This document shows positions 1 through 9,236 of a stretch of DNA of 64,000 nt, piece after piece. Source of the stretch: Bacillota bacterium (GTDB taxonomy: Bacteria > Bacillota > Dethiobacteria > DTU022 > PWGO01); contig JAAYSV010000019.1 of the NCBI GenBank assembly GCA_012518215.1, positions 1 to 64,000 of the forward strand. Direction: 5' to 3'. How positions within the stretch are numbered: the stretch's first letter is position 1; the number at the start of each line of letters is the position of its first letter. A program made the translations under genes and the position numbers. Under the pieces are notes generated by a model. It was not told the origin of the DNA and made no database searches. It saw nothing but the letters and a program-made list of their open reading frames with translations.

Positions 1-1
1 A

Positions 2-94
2 TTCCCTGAAGCGTTCTTTATGCTATGGCCCATGAACGACCCAGTCGCCAAGCCAACATATAAGAAAAAGAAGGAGTTAAAGTCAGGCGGCTAA
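2..94 (+). CDS. 3' end of an unidentified gene (partial)
   Basis: An open frame enters from the left edge and ends at TAA (92-94), giving about 30 residues that start FPEAFFMLWPMNDPV and end in a lysine-rich tail. The composition looks like a real protein C-terminus, but I do not recognise the family. From 95 to 325 no gene can be supported. A minus-strand frame ending near 106 stays open through this stretch but has no start codon with a ribosome binding site. Confidence 0.35.
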   Translation, partial: FPEAFFMLWPMNDPVAKPTYKKKKELKSGG

Positions 95-325
95 TGAAAC
101 CTGCATCAATACCACTTACTCGGGGGAGAAGCTATTTCCTGGTTTTTATCTTTTAGCATACCCACAAAAGAGAGCTTCAGTTCCCGAAGAATCCCCTCCT
201 CGAATACCTCTACCCCCGGCTGAATCAGAGGAATGCACTGCTGTCCTTCGGGTGAACATTGCTTTTCCCGCAGGCCACGCAAGCTGCGAAACGCTGATCT
301 ACAACAGTATCCTGACCCGCCGTTC

Positions 326-1096
326 TTACAATTCCGCGCGGCGGAATGAAAGCGAGGCTACGGCCTGGGCCACGATGCCGAGGATGATGGCCGCTGGCAA
401 TGCCGGCAGAAAATCAGCCGCACCGATATTGCCTTTAAGTAAACTGCCGATCTGCGAGCTTAGGCGATAGGGCATGTATTTTCCCACATCGCTCTGGTCC
501 AGAAACAACTGTGGCAACCAGAGCATGATCAGGAAGACCAGGGTAACACCGCCGGCGGCGATCTGACTGCGGAGCAGAGCCGAGGCACTGAGTGCCACGA
601 TCAGGATGAGCTCCAGGTAGAGAAACATGAAGACGGCGCCCCAAATTGTCGGGACAAGGGGTGGAACGCCCAACAGAGAGGTGGTATAAAGGGCTGCCAG
701 GAGGGTGCCGGAGGCCATGGTCAGCAGAACCCCGACCGAGTAAGCGGCATATTTGGAATACAGATAGGGGAGGCGGCCAACGGGGCGGGTGAGCAACCAG
801 GCGCTGACACCTTGCTCCCGTTCCCTGGCCACGGCGCCCATGGCCGTCAGAATAACGATGAAAGCTCCCATCTGGGCAACATTGCCGAAATAACTGATGA
901 GTGCATCCGCCGGACCCAGCTCCGGCATGATGATGGTGATTCCTTCCGCTCCGCGCAGCAGTTGTTCCATGATCTGCGGCATGTACCTGGCCCCGATGGG
1001 ATCAAGGATGGCAAAAAAGAGCCCCGAGAGCAGCAGTGCCGGCAGGCGGAAGGTCCGCCAGAGCTGGCGGATATCCTTAACGAAGAGTGTTTTCAT
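326..1096 (-). CDS. ABC-2 type transporter permease
   Basis: This is an integral membrane protein of about 256 residues with roughly six hydrophobic segments, and it looks like the membrane subunit of an ABC-2 exporter. The motif AREREQGVSAWLLTRPVGR near the middle resembles the coupling-helix segment of ABC-2 permeases. I chose the ATG at 1096 because GGGGGT lies just upstream; an ATG six codons earlier (1114) is also in frame. The start overlaps the end of the ATPase gene by about 20 nt, so the two are translationally coupled. The substrate cannot be told from sequence; lipid, antibiotic or peptide export are all possible. Confidence 0.85.
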   Translation of the reverse strand: MKTLFVKDIRQLWRTFRLPALLLSGLFFAILDPIGARYMPQIMEQLLRGAEGITIIMPELGPADALISYFGNVAQMGAFIVILTAMGAVAREREQGVSAWLLTRPVGRLPYLYSKYAAYSVGVLLTMASGTLLAALYTTSLLGVPPLVPTIWGAVFMFLYLELILIVALSASALLRSQIAAGGVTLVFLIMLWLPQLFLDQSDVGKYMPYRLSSQIGSLLKGNIGAADFLPALPAAIILGIVAQAVASLSFRRAEL

Positions 1097-2057
1097 TGCA
1101 GTTACCCCCTTCATTCGTCCGGTAACCGGTTTCGCGGAGCAGGTTCAAAAAGATCATCTCCAGGTCTTCATGCTGCCGCTCGTAGGAGGTCACCACCGCG
1201 CCGCTACCGGCAAGGAGAGGCAGCAGTTCTTCTTCCATCCGGGCCAGACCGTCCGGGTCGGCTTCGACGGCGATACCACCGGGGATATTTTCCACCTTCC
1301 GGGCCCAGGTTCTATCGCGCAACTTGCCAGCCAGGCCGTCCGGAGGTTCCCCACGGAATTTGATGCGATAGCGGGGCAGCCGGTACTGTTCGAGCAGGCT
1401 TGCAAGGGATGATTGAAGCAACAGTTTGCCCCGGTGGAGCACTGCCACCCGGTCACAGACCCGTTCCACATCGGCGAGGACATGGCTGGAGAAGAAGACG
1501 GTGGCCTTGCCGCGCAGGGAGGCGAGCAGTTCCAGTGTTTCCAGCCGACCTACCGGGTCCAGTGCGGAAACGGGTTCATCAAGGATGTAGAGCTCGGGTT
1601 CCGGGAGCAGCACGCAGGCCAGCCCGAGGCGCTGTTTCATTCCTCGCGAATAGGCTGCAGCGCGACGATTGGCAGCGGCAGTGAGATCGAAACGTGCCAG
1701 GATCTTATCGATCCGGATCCGCCCCTCGTCAGGGGTGATCCCGTTGGCCGCTCGCACAAAATCAAGCACTTCGCGGCCGGTGAGAGCCTCCGGGAAAGTT
1801 GGTTCCTCGGGCAGGTACCCGATTCTTTTCTTCAACCCGCGGGAGAGGCCGGGGCGCACCTCCTGGCCCAGCATGGTTGCGCTCCCCCCGGTGGGATTGA
1901 GCAAGCCCATGAGGATCTTGATGGCCGTCGTCTTCCCGGCTCCGTTGGGGCCAAGAAACCCGTAAACGGCACCCGGGGGAACCTCCAGGGAAATTCCCTG
2001 CAGAGCCCGATGCCCGCGAAAACTTTTGCTCATATTTATGATCTCGATGGCTTTCAT
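1077..2057 (-). CDS. ABC transporter ATP-binding protein
   Basis: This 326-residue ATPase powers the permease encoded just downstream. Walker A (GPNGAGKTT) is at residues 36-44, the signature YSRGMKQR at about 136-143 and Walker B with its glutamate (LYILDE) at about 156-161. The C-terminal 100 residues form an accessory domain, as in CcmA/NatA/BcrA-type exporter ATPases. The start overlaps the stop of the upstream small membrane gene (ATGA), with a purine-rich site before it. The order PLDc_N protein, ATPase, permease suggests a self-resistance or envelope-stress exporter, but this is inference. Confidence 0.93.
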   Translation of the reverse strand: MKAIEIINMSKSFRGHRALQGISLEVPPGAVYGFLGPNGAGKTTAIKILMGLLNPTGGSATMLGQEVRPGLSRGLKKRIGYLPEEPTFPEALTGREVLDFVRAANGITPDEGRIRIDKILARFDLTAAANRRAAAYSRGMKQRLGLACVLLPEPELYILDEPVSALDPVGRLETLELLASLRGKATVFFSSHVLADVERVCDRVAVLHRGKLLLQSSLASLLEQYRLPRYRIKFRGEPPDGLAGKLRDRTWARKVENIPGGIAVEADPDGLARMEEELLPLLAGSGAVVTSYERQHEDLEMIFLNLLRETGYRTNEGGNCNENTLR

Positions 2058-2260
2058 TCTTCGCTTCTCCCGAAAAGAAAGTAGGTTATCGGGCCAAGGA
2101 AATTGATGACGATGATAAGAATGATCCAGATTGGCATGGAAAGAGTGCGGGTACTGCGGCGGCGCAGTACATCAACCAGGGCCCAGACCATCAATGCAAG
2201 CTGAAGCAGAAGCAGTGGCCAGAGCTTCAGCAGCATATCAAAAATTTCATCGAAACCCAT
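2054..2260 (-). CDS. Small membrane protein with PLDc_N-type domain
   Basis: This 68-residue protein has two hydrophobic helices and ends in the ITYFLFGRSEE-type segment characteristic of the PLDc_N (phospholipase D nuclease N-terminal) family of short membrane proteins. I chose the ATG at 2260 because AAAGGAG precedes it; a longer frame upstream has no ribosome binding site. It is the first gene of an operon with the ABC ATPase and permease and overlaps the ATPase start. Such proteins often accompany ABC exporters, but their exact role is not established. Confidence 0.8.
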   Translation of the reverse strand: MGFDEIFDMLLKLWPLLLLQLALMVWALVDVLRRRSTRTLSMPIWIILIIVINFLGPITYFLFGRSEE

Positions 2261-2478
2261 TCTTTTTTTTCTCCTTTCATTTTGTATTATAACACTATCT
2301 GTATGCTGCAGGCTGCACGAATAGGGTCTGGCAGTCACCGTCAATCACCGATATCCCGGCGGCAAAATACCATTGCTCCGATTACATGCGCGGGGCTGTT
2401 TTGCCGTGTGAAGAAGGGCTGCCTGTTTTATTCATGAAACGGTCGCAACCGATTTTCACAACCGATGCGCGCCCCGCC

Positions 2479-2646
2479 CTATTTTTTTCTCCCCCTGCGC
2501 CGCTGTCTGACCGCATCGGTCAGCAGGTATTCGATCTGTCCGTTTATGGAGCGGAAATCATCTTCCGCCCAGGCCGCCAGTTCCCGCCATAGCGATGAGG
2601 ATATGCGCAGCAAAATTTGCTTTCTTTCTTTTTCGTTGTCTGCCAT
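2479..2646 (-). CDS. Short ribbon-helix-helix (Arc-type) DNA-binding protein
   Basis: This 55-residue protein starts at ATG 2646, 16 nt after the stop of the SPFH gene. It reads [20 protein letters not shown], then a helix with [21 protein letters not shown] and a basic tail. This matches the ribbon-helix-helix fold: a short beta strand (KQILLRIS) followed by two helices with the [11 protein letters not shown] motif typical of Arc-like repressors. It is co-directional with the SPFH gene. By family logic it could autoregulate the pair through the paired ATGATATC sites in the promoter; that link is inference. Confidence 0.75.
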   Translation of the reverse strand: MADNEKERKQILLRISSSLWRELAAWAEDDFRSINGQIEYLLTDAVRQRRRGRKK

Positions 2647-2662
2647 GCAAACCAGTCCTTTT

Positions 2663-3709
2663 TCAATACAGGGAGCCGCTGTTGACTACAGGCTGGGCAT
2701 CCCTGTTGCCGCAGAGGACCACCAGCAGGTTGCTGACCATGGCAGCCTTGCGCTCCTCGTCCAGCTGCACGATCTCGTTTTCGCTGAGCTTGGACAGAGC
2801 CATCTCCACCATGCCCACGGCGCCCTCCACGATCATCTGCCGCGCATCGATGATTGCCGAAGCCTGCTGCCTCTGGAGCATGGCCGCCGCGATTTCCGGG
2901 GCATAGGAGAGGTGGGTGATCCGGGCTTCCATTATTTCCAGACCCGCTGCCTCCACTTTTGACTGTATTTCCGCCTTCAATTTTTCGGCAACCTCGCGGC
3001 TGCTGCCACGCAGGGATTTCTCGTTGTTATCGTCCGAAACATCCGACACATCATACGGATAAAGGCGAACAATGTCACGCAACGCCGAGTCACACTGGAT
3101 GGACAGGAACTCGGTGAAGTTGTCGACATTGAAGACTGCTTTGGCTGTATTGACGACTTTCCAGATGACCACGATGCCGATGATGATCGGGTTTCCCAGG
3201 CGGTCGTTGATCTTCTGTTTTTCGTTATTGAGGGTCATGGCCTTGAGTGAAATTATCTTGCTCGAAAAAGGCTGGACGGTTGTCGTGGGCGTTGTTTTAT
3301 CGGCAGGCGCAGCCTGTTTGGCAGCCGCCGCTATGACACCGGAAGACAGAGATTGCGAGGAAGGATTGAAGGCCGCGGTGAAGGGATTGACGAAGAAGAA
3401 CCCTTCCCCCCTGAGCGTGCCGTAATAACGGCCAAAAAGAGTGAGCACGAGCGCCTCGTTGGGTTTCAGCGCCTTCAGGCCTGCAAAGAGAAGCGGGCCG
3501 ACAATACAGGTATAAAGAGCTCCAACAATGATCATGACTATCCCTGGAATCATCACGTCCTCGACCAGGATGATACCGCGGATGAACAACAACACGGCGG
3601 CGATCATCAGGACGATGTTCACCAGCAAGACGGGCATACCGGCCCTTGACCTGGCCTCGATTTCCTCTTCTAACATCTGCTTGACATTGGTTTTGGGATT
3701 TTCAGACAT
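2663..3709 (-). CDS. SPFH/band-7 (stomatin-prohibitin-flotillin) membrane protein
   Basis: This 348-residue protein has a cytoplasmic N-terminus, two adjacent membrane helices at about residues 25-70, and an SPFH domain beginning near [19 protein letters not shown] helical C-terminal region ([41 protein letters not shown]) matches the oligomerising segment of the family. Such proteins form membrane microdomain scaffolds or regulate proteases. The start is ATG 3709 with GGGGGAA upstream. It is followed by a short ribbon-helix-helix gene. Confidence 0.9.
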   Translation of the reverse strand: MSENPKTNVKQMLEEEIEARSRAGMPVLLVNIVLMIAAVLLFIRGIILVEDVMIPGIVMIIVGALYTCIVGPLLFAGLKALKPNEALVLTLFGRYYGTLRGEGFFFVNPFTAAFNPSSQSLSSGVIAAAAKQAAPADKTTPTTTVQPFSSKIISLKAMTLNNEKQKINDRLGNPIIIGIVVIWKVVNTAKAVFNVDNFTEFLSIQCDSALRDIVRLYPYDVSDVSDDNNEKSLRGSSREVAEKLKAEIQSKVEAAGLEIMEARITHLSYAPEIAAAMLQRQQASAIIDARQMIVEGAVGMVEMALSKLSENEIVQLDEERKAAMVSNLLVVLCGNRDAQPVVNSGSLY

Positions 3710-3735
3710 TTATCGATTCCCCCCTGAAAAAGTGA

Positions 3736-3764
3736 ATTATGATATCAAAATGATATCGTCTTAA
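3736..3764 (-). promoter_or_regulatory. Candidate promoter and operator of the SPFH operon
   Basis: On the minus strand a CATAAT -10 (3736-3741) lies 17 bp from a weak TTAAGA -35 (3759-3764). The spacer holds two direct copies of ATGATATC, at 3739-3746 and 3750-3757, 11 bp apart, so they fall on the same face of the helix. Each contains the palindrome GATATC. This arrangement would suit a dimeric ribbon-helix-helix repressor; the regulator is inferred. Confidence 0.45.
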
Positions 3765-3964
3765 TATTAACACTTGCTGCTTGAAGATGTCAACAGTTGT
3801 TGGATAATATTTATGGCGGGAATATACCGAAAACCTTTTTTGTTCCGGTCAATTTGTCGGGAAGACAATCCTGATCCTGTCCTTCGCGGTTTTGGGCGGA
3901 CATGGACTGCTGCGGAGATGTTCGGGGCGGCGATGACCATCCCTCATGGTTTCGGGCAGGTATC

Positions 3965-4708
3965 TCATTTCCCGGCTTCCCCGGCTTCCGCAGCGGGGAG
4001 ATCACAGGTGATGAAAGTTTCCGATACTTCATCGGCCATGGCCACCAGGATACCTTCCGGATCGGCAATGAGGCTGTTGCCCAGGCTGATCAGATTCAGG
4101 TGGCTGCCCACGGTATTGGCGAGGAAGACATGGCACCTGTTTTCCACCGCCCGGGCCAGGGGGAGGGCTCTGTTTTTATCCAGTTTCCAGCGGGCCTCGG
4201 CCGGCTTGTAGTAATGGGCGGCGGGAAGCAGGAGGGCATCGGCGCCCTTGCATGTTTTCCGGGCCAATTCGGGGTAATTCTGGTCGCGGCAGATGATCAC
4301 GCCGAAACGGTACCCCCGGAAATCGAAGGAGAGGGGGGCGGTACCGGGAAGGAGGTGATCTTCCTCGGCGGCGGTGAGATTGTTCTTGCAGTATGTGTAA
4401 CTCTTCCCATCGGGAAGGAAAACCGTGGCTGCGTTGTACATCTTGTCCCCGGCAAGAAATACCCGGCCGACAACCAGGCCCATTCCCGTTGCCGACGCCT
4501 GCAGGGCAAGCTTCTGCAGGGATTCGTCAAGTTCTCCCCAGAAATGAGCGTTCTTCCAGGCATGGAAATTGTAGCCCGTGAGGCACATCTCCGGGAATAA
4601 CAGCAGGTCTATCTCCATATCAGCGGCCGCGGCGATTTTTTCCATCATCCTGGCCGTGTTGGTTTTCATCTCCTCGGCAACGAAGGTCTGGGCAACACCG
4701 ATACGCAA
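3965..4708 (-). CDS. Carbon-nitrogen hydrolase (nitrilase superfamily)
   Basis: This 247-residue enzyme carries the nitrilase-superfamily catalytic triad: Glu40 in LLLFPEMCLTGYN, Lys108 in CKNNLTAAEE and Cys140 in GVIICRDQNYPE. The family hydrolyses non-peptide C-N bonds such as amides, carbamoyl groups and omega-amides; the substrate here is not determined. The start is TTG 4708 behind GGGAGGT. No neighbour points to a pathway. The 255 bases between it and the SPFH start (3710-3964) hold no further gene. Confidence 0.87.
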   Translation of the reverse strand: MRIGVAQTFVAEEMKTNTARMMEKIAAAADMEIDLLLFPEMCLTGYNFHAWKNAHFWGELDESLQKLALQASATGMGLVVGRVFLAGDKMYNAATVFLPDGKSYTYCKNNLTAAEEDHLLPGTAPLSFDFRGYRFGVIICRDQNYPELARKTCKGADALLLPAAHYYKPAEARWKLDKNRALPLARAVENRCHVFLANTVGSHLNLISLGNSLIADPEGILVAMADEVSETFITCDLPAAEAGEAGK

Positions 4709-4863
4709 AACGACACCTCCCAGGTTTTACCTTTCTTGCTCCATATTAGAACAAAAACGCTGACCTGGCAAGGGAAGACGCTGTGGGGGCCTTGCCGGGG
4801 GTAGAGTATGCCATGAAATGAACTTTGCACATCCAGGAAGATTGCCCGACCGTTCTTCCCGTC

Positions 4864-4892
4864 AAAAAACTTCTTTCCCGGTTCACGAAGTT
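4864..4892 (-). terminator. Weak candidate terminator after cas3
   Basis: On the minus strand, AACTTC and GAAGTT can pair across a 13-nt loop, followed by a run of T residues (A run at 4864-4869 on the plus strand). It lies about 100 nt after the cas3 stop. The stem is only 6 bp, so this is tentative. Confidence 0.3.
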
Positions 4893-4987
4893 CCTTGCTG
4901 TCTATACCGGCAATACTGGGGAAAAGTTTTTGCGATACCATGCCGGGGTAAAAGTTTGAAGCGGCAAGAAGTCAGATAAAAAATCTG

Positions 4988-7486
4988 CTAAAGTATGAGA
5001 ACCTTCTCGTCATCGATTCTTGCAAAACCGGTTTCCGGGTCATAGAATTCCTCGAGCATTTCATTGGGTATATACAATGGAGTGTATGAGTCATCGAGAC
5101 GCCCAACAAGCAACTTGGCGGGAACAGACAGCGTGTAGCTGTTGAAATCACGTTTCAGGGACAGGTAGGCCTCTCGCCGCTTCAGATATTCCTTTTCAGG
5201 AATGACCGTGGTTTGATAGAGATGCCAGATATTAGCGGCATCTTCATCAAGTTCAACGAAGACTTTCAAATAATGAGGGCGATCCTCGATCAAGGCAAAA
5301 TTGGCCACACCGAGCAACTCTGAATCGCGCTCACGAGGGGAGAAACGCCAGGATTGCATTGCCTCCAGCAATTTGTTACTTGTGGAAGTTGATTTGGCTT
5401 GTCGCACGGTTTCAAAATAGCTGGCGATGGTTTCGTAAAAATTACTTTCCCTGAGCTGAGGTTCTTTTTCAAACATTACCTTTGCTGCATGGGTGTGAAT
5501 TTTTCCATAAACATATTGTGCAAGAGAGGTTTCGTTTTTTTCAGTACGATTCACCAAGTGCCATACCCGGACGTAAGCATGCTCATGGGAAAAATGGCGG
5601 TTACAGCGTCCGGCCGCTTGCACAACCGCATCCACCGGGCCGAGGTCGCGCCAGACTTCATCGAAATCAAGGTCCACGCCTGCTTCAACCACCTGGGTAG
5701 ATACAAGAACCGGTTTGCTTCCGTGCTTGAGCAATTCACGCAATTGTTGCAGACGGTGGCTTCTTTCAACGGGGGTAATATTTGTGGAAAGATAATAGAG
5801 TGGAGCAGTCGGGTCCAGTTTTTCTTTGAGCAGACGGTGAAAAGTGATCGAGCTTTTTATCGTATTCAAAATCACCAGGTAGGATTGATCACTGTTGTAT
5901 TGCTTCAGGAAATTATCAGCTAGTTCTTCTACGGTGAAAGGTTCAAGATTCGCCGTTATGGTGACCCGATCCAGGGTGGCAAAACGCCTGCGGATCTGCA
6001 GGTCCGCGCCACCCAACTCAAGAATTTCGTCTTTGCCGAACCATTCAGGACGGGTGGCGGTCAATAATAAAACCCGGGTGCCCAGGTGATGACATGCTTC
6101 CCGCAGAACATTTTCTACCAGGGGCCAATATTCCACAGGTATATTCTGGACCTCATCAAGGATCAGGATAGAGTTCTGGAGGCGGTGAAATTTTTTCAGC
6201 ATACGGTTTTCGTTGCCAACAAAGGTATGAAGCAATTGTACGAAGGTGGTTACAATGATTTCACTTTGCCAGCTTTCGATAAGCAGGAGTGATTTGTCCA
6301 GTGAAAGTGATTCCATATCTGATTCACCCGCCGTGTGGTAAATATTTTCGGCAAGATGATGATGTTTGAGCAACCAGGAGGAGGGAGGGGTGCTATAATT
6401 TTTGTCAGTTTGGTAGGTGCTCAGAACCTCCCGGATGGTACCGTAAGTTTGATCTACAATGCTGGTGAAGGGTAATGCGTAAATGATCCGGGGGCGGGCA
6501 ATGCCGGATTTCTCCAGTTTGTTTCTCAGGATAAAGGCTGAGGCCAGCGCTGCCAGAGTTTTTCCGCTGCCGGTGGGTGCGGTGATGGTAAAAATTTTCC
6601 GGGAAAGAGGGGCCTCTTTCATGTTGTGGCATACAGTGTTGTAAAGTTCGTCACGCAATCGATCAACATCTGTAGTTGGTGGGCCAAATTGTTTCTCCCG
6701 ATATTTTTTGACAGGCTGACGGGGCAAAGAAGCACGTTCCACATCTTCTAACCGAGCAGCATGAATTTTGTCAGCATCTATCAGTGTGGAGAACAAAGTA
6801 AGCATATCAAAATAGTATTGCAAATCTACACTCTCCCTGTTCCGGATCTGCTGCCTCCGGTAACGATAAAGACGTCCGTACGATACAGTCCAATTATCAA
6901 GGAAATCATGGAGCAGGGCAGACCAATCCGCATTCAACCAGGACGGCTCGTGTAGATCTTTTTGCTGAAGGAGCTGGCTAGTATGTCGTGCTGCCTTATG
7001 CAAGGAACGTGCAACTGCCAGTTTCTCTGTTTCTGTGCCCAGCGCATCAATTTGTTTCTGCGTAATTTGTAAGCGATCACTTCTGGTCGGTTCCAGGTGG
7101 TCCCATGGGGGGCCTGTCAACTCGCGGGGCGGCAAGAGAAGTTCTTCGGGATCGGCCAGGCTGCGATGATGGCGGCAAACGGAGACAAACAATGCAAGGG
7201 AGTGCAGGGGGGGCATTTCAAACTGTTCGGCAAGATGGGCAGCCCAGAGCGCCGATGAAAATGCGTGCTGCTTCTCCGGGCCGCCTTTTCCTGTACGCAA
7301 ATAATGCTGAAAAAAACGGGTATATTTGCCAAAATCATGGGTCAATCCGCAGAGCAAGGCTGCTGATACAAGTTCATCATAACGCGGATGTGTACACAAC
7401 CGTTCCGCTATGCCTGCGGCTGTTTCGGCCAGGTGCGCACTTAACAGGTAGAAGCGTTTTTCTTCTTTGTGAGCGTAGTATGGCAC
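4988..7486 (-). CDS. cas3: CRISPR-associated nuclease-helicase Cas3 (type I-B)
   Basis: This 832-residue fusion of an HD nuclease and a superfamily 2 helicase is recruited by Cascade to degrade target DNA. The HD site includes His17 and the motif LTHDFGKY (His50-Asp51). The helicase shows Walker A ITAPTGSGKT, a DEVQ Walker B (ILDEVQNIP) and the C-terminal motif QAAGRCNR. The start is GTG 7486 with GGAG upstream. It is the last gene of the cas locus, three nt after cas5, and the full-length motifs suggest an active enzyme. Confidence 0.95.
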   Translation of the reverse strand: MPYYAHKEEKRFYLLSAHLAETAAGIAERLCTHPRYDELVSAALLCGLTHDFGKYTRFFQHYLRTGKGGPEKQHAFSSALWAAHLAEQFEMPPLHSLALFVSVCRHHRSLADPEELLLPPRELTGPPWDHLEPTRSDRLQITQKQIDALGTETEKLAVARSLHKAARHTSQLLQQKDLHEPSWLNADWSALLHDFLDNWTVSYGRLYRYRRQQIRNRESVDLQYYFDMLTLFSTLIDADKIHAARLEDVERASLPRQPVKKYREKQFGPPTTDVDRLRDELYNTVCHNMKEAPLSRKIFTITAPTGSGKTLAALASAFILRNKLEKSGIARPRIIYALPFTSIVDQTYGTIREVLSTYQTDKNYSTPPSSWLLKHHHLAENIYHTAGESDMESLSLDKSLLLIESWQSEIIVTTFVQLLHTFVGNENRMLKKFHRLQNSILILDEVQNIPVEYWPLVENVLREACHHLGTRVLLLTATRPEWFGKDEILELGGADLQIRRRFATLDRVTITANLEPFTVEELADNFLKQYNSDQSYLVILNTIKSSITFHRLLKEKLDPTAPLYYLSTNITPVERSHRLQQLRELLKHGSKPVLVSTQVVEAGVDLDFDEVWRDLGPVDAVVQAAGRCNRHFSHEHAYVRVWHLVNRTEKNETSLAQYVYGKIHTHAAKVMFEKEPQLRESNFYETIASYFETVRQAKSTSTSNKLLEAMQSWRFSPRERDSELLGVANFALIEDRPHYLKVFVELDEDAANIWHLYQTTVIPEKEYLKRREAYLSLKRDFNSYTLSVPAKLLVGRLDDSYTPLYIPNEMLEEFYDPETGFARIDDEKVLIL

Positions 7487-7489
7487 AAT

Positions 7490-8269
7490 CTAACTCTCCA
7501 TAAAAGCAATTGTATCTGTTTCTGCATCGCCGATTTCAAAACGATAAGCATCGGTACGCAACCGTGCGGCCAGATGTTCTCCCTCGGTGTAAAGTAGCGT
7601 TGCCGGCGGCTGCAGACGGCGCCCTTCACCAAAAGAATGGGGGGCTTGCTCTCGAAAGATACGACCGGGGGCGCTTTCGTCCAACACCAATTTCTGTAGT
7701 GAAGCTGTGTTAAGAACAGAGGTAAGCATGATCGATGTTCCTTCGGGCAGGCGTTGATATTCCCCGGGCTCAAAGAGGCCCCGGAATTCAGCCATGGCCG
7801 GACATTCAGTCAAGCCCAGATAAACCGGGTAGTGGCTACGCCCCTCCTGCAGGCACTGTGCCGTTTCGTCCAACAGATCTCGATCAGGATGGCTGAAAAA
7901 GACACGAAAACAAAGTTTGGGATGGCCCCCATCGGGAAGCAACAATTCCAGCGGTATCTGGGTGCCGGGGACTGTGCCGAACTTTTGCAAAATGGTGAGG
8001 TCCTCCTTTCTGGTGCGTGTATAGTTCACGGTCTGCATCAGCCGTCTGCCGGGGACTTTTACTGCAACAGCGAAATGGCCCATGTCCATGGTTCCATAGT
8101 AGGAGTCTCGCTCCATACCCAAAACCGCAGCCACTACGCCCATAAGCACTGTACGTGGTGGAAAACCATAAGTTAGAGACGATGAATTGGTATAGTATTT
8201 TCGGAAATGTGCCATCGATCCTTTCAGATCGAAGACGATTACCTTTTCATTTGGGGTCAAAGTAATCAA
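7490..8269 (-). CDS. cas5: Cascade subunit Cas5 (type I-B)
   Basis: This 259-residue RAMP protein would cap the 5' handle of crRNA in the type I-B surveillance complex. The N-terminus, with FDLKGSMAHFRKYYTNSSSLTYGFPPRTVLMGVVAAVLG, is the signature of the Cas5b/Cas5h family. The start is TTG 8269 with AAGGAG upstream, overlapping the cas7 stop. It sits in the conserved order cas8-cas7-cas5-cas3. Confidence 0.93.
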   Translation of the reverse strand: MITLTPNEKVIVFDLKGSMAHFRKYYTNSSSLTYGFPPRTVLMGVVAAVLGMERDSYYGTMDMGHFAVAVKVPGRRLMQTVNYTRTRKEDLTILQKFGTVPGTQIPLELLLPDGGHPKLCFRVFFSHPDRDLLDETAQCLQEGRSHYPVYLGLTECPAMAEFRGLFEPGEYQRLPEGTSIMLTSVLNTASLQKLVLDESAPGRIFREQAPHSFGEGRRLQPPATLLYTEGEHLAARLRTDAYRFEIGDAETDTIAFMES

Positions 8270-9234
8270 GCTCCTTCCCAGATATGGACCCGTTCGTTTC
8301 CAATATGATTGACCAACCAGTTTGCCAGGGTTGTTTTTTCCCCGCTGGCAGTGGTCTGCAAGTCTGGATCTTGCCAGACCAGAACATGATCGAGGCGGCT
8401 TTCTATACGTTCCAGGGGCCCTGCCAGGCCGTCCAACTCCAGGGAAAAATCATTTATTGCTCGCAGGCCAACACTTTCGCTTAGCCGCAGACTGTCTCGC
8501 AGATCGCCCATGAAGGTGTCGCCATCCCGAAAGATAAAACGGGCATAGAGACGCGGATACTGGCCGATCTTGGAGCGGGTTGCCAGCAGGGGGATGGCAC
8601 GGACCATCGCATCATCCATCAGAGCAATATCTTCCTCGGTAGTGGTGCTTTCCAGTTGTTGCTCGCTCCTTTCAAACATAGCCTGGGCACGCCTGGCGCT
8701 GACAATACCATGGAAAGCGATCAGGGCATAATATAGGCGGTAGTCTTTGCCGAAGGTACCCTGTGCGGCGGAATCCCGAGAGGCGAAATGTGAGGATATT
8801 GTCGAAGAATCCACAGGTTGTACCTTGTTGAGGGAATAACCCCAGGCAAATTGGACTGGCCCTGTGAGGTTGACGGCCTCGCCTTCACCGCGACGTTCCC
8901 CTTTGATGGGCATGGTAGCGCCAAATAGCCGTACGTCCAGCAATTTGGCCAATAATTCCGGAAGATCATTTCCGCTGACCTTTTCTTTATCCAGAACATC
9001 CATGAGACGGTTTCCTGCCTGAACAACCCCCGCGGATTTGGTTACGTAAATTGTATGCCCCATCTCCTCCAGATAATCACGCAGATAACGCTTCAACCGG
9101 ACATCGGAGACCAGGCAGCGCTCCTGATCATAATCCATGCGGGGGCGGTTTTCGTCATCAGGATCTCCGTTTGGATTGCATAGCTTGGCATCGTAAAGAA
9201 AAAGAATCTCACTGTTTTTTTCAACTATACTCAT
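8266..9234 (-). CDS. cas7: Cascade backbone subunit Cas7 (Csh2 family, type I-B)
   Basis: This protein of about 322 residues should polymerise along the crRNA spacer to form the Cascade backbone. The motifs LCNPNGDPDDENRPR near the start and VRLKRYLRDYL are typical of Csh2/Cas7b. I prefer ATG 9234, 10 nt after GAGGAGG inside the cas8 end; TTG 9240 is an alternative that overlaps the cas8 stop. The 3' end overlaps the cas5 start. Confidence 0.94.
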   Translation of the reverse strand: MSIVEKNSEILFLYDAKLCNPNGDPDDENRPRMDYDQERCLVSDVRLKRYLRDYLEEMGHTIYVTKSAGVVQAGNRLMDVLDKEKVSGNDLPELLAKLLDVRLFGATMPIKGERRGEGEAVNLTGPVQFAWGYSLNKVQPVDSSTISSHFASRDSAAQGTFGKDYRLYYALIAFHGIVSARRAQAMFERSEQQLESTTTEEDIALMDDAMVRAIPLLATRSKIGQYPRLYARFIFRDGDTFMGDLRDSLRLSESVGLRAINDFSLELDGLAGPLERIESRLDHVLVWQDPDLQTTASGEKTTLANWLVNHIGNERVHIWEGA

Positions 9235-9236
9235 AA

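Noticed and set aside
106-325. Minus-strand frame open across the stretch after the ABC permease
   Set aside because: About 70 codons without a stop, but no start codon with a ribosome binding site and no recognised family; it may be a remnant or chance.
812-1684. Long plus-strand frames over the ABC transporter genes
   Set aside because: They are antisense shadows of the well-supported minus-strand ABC genes.
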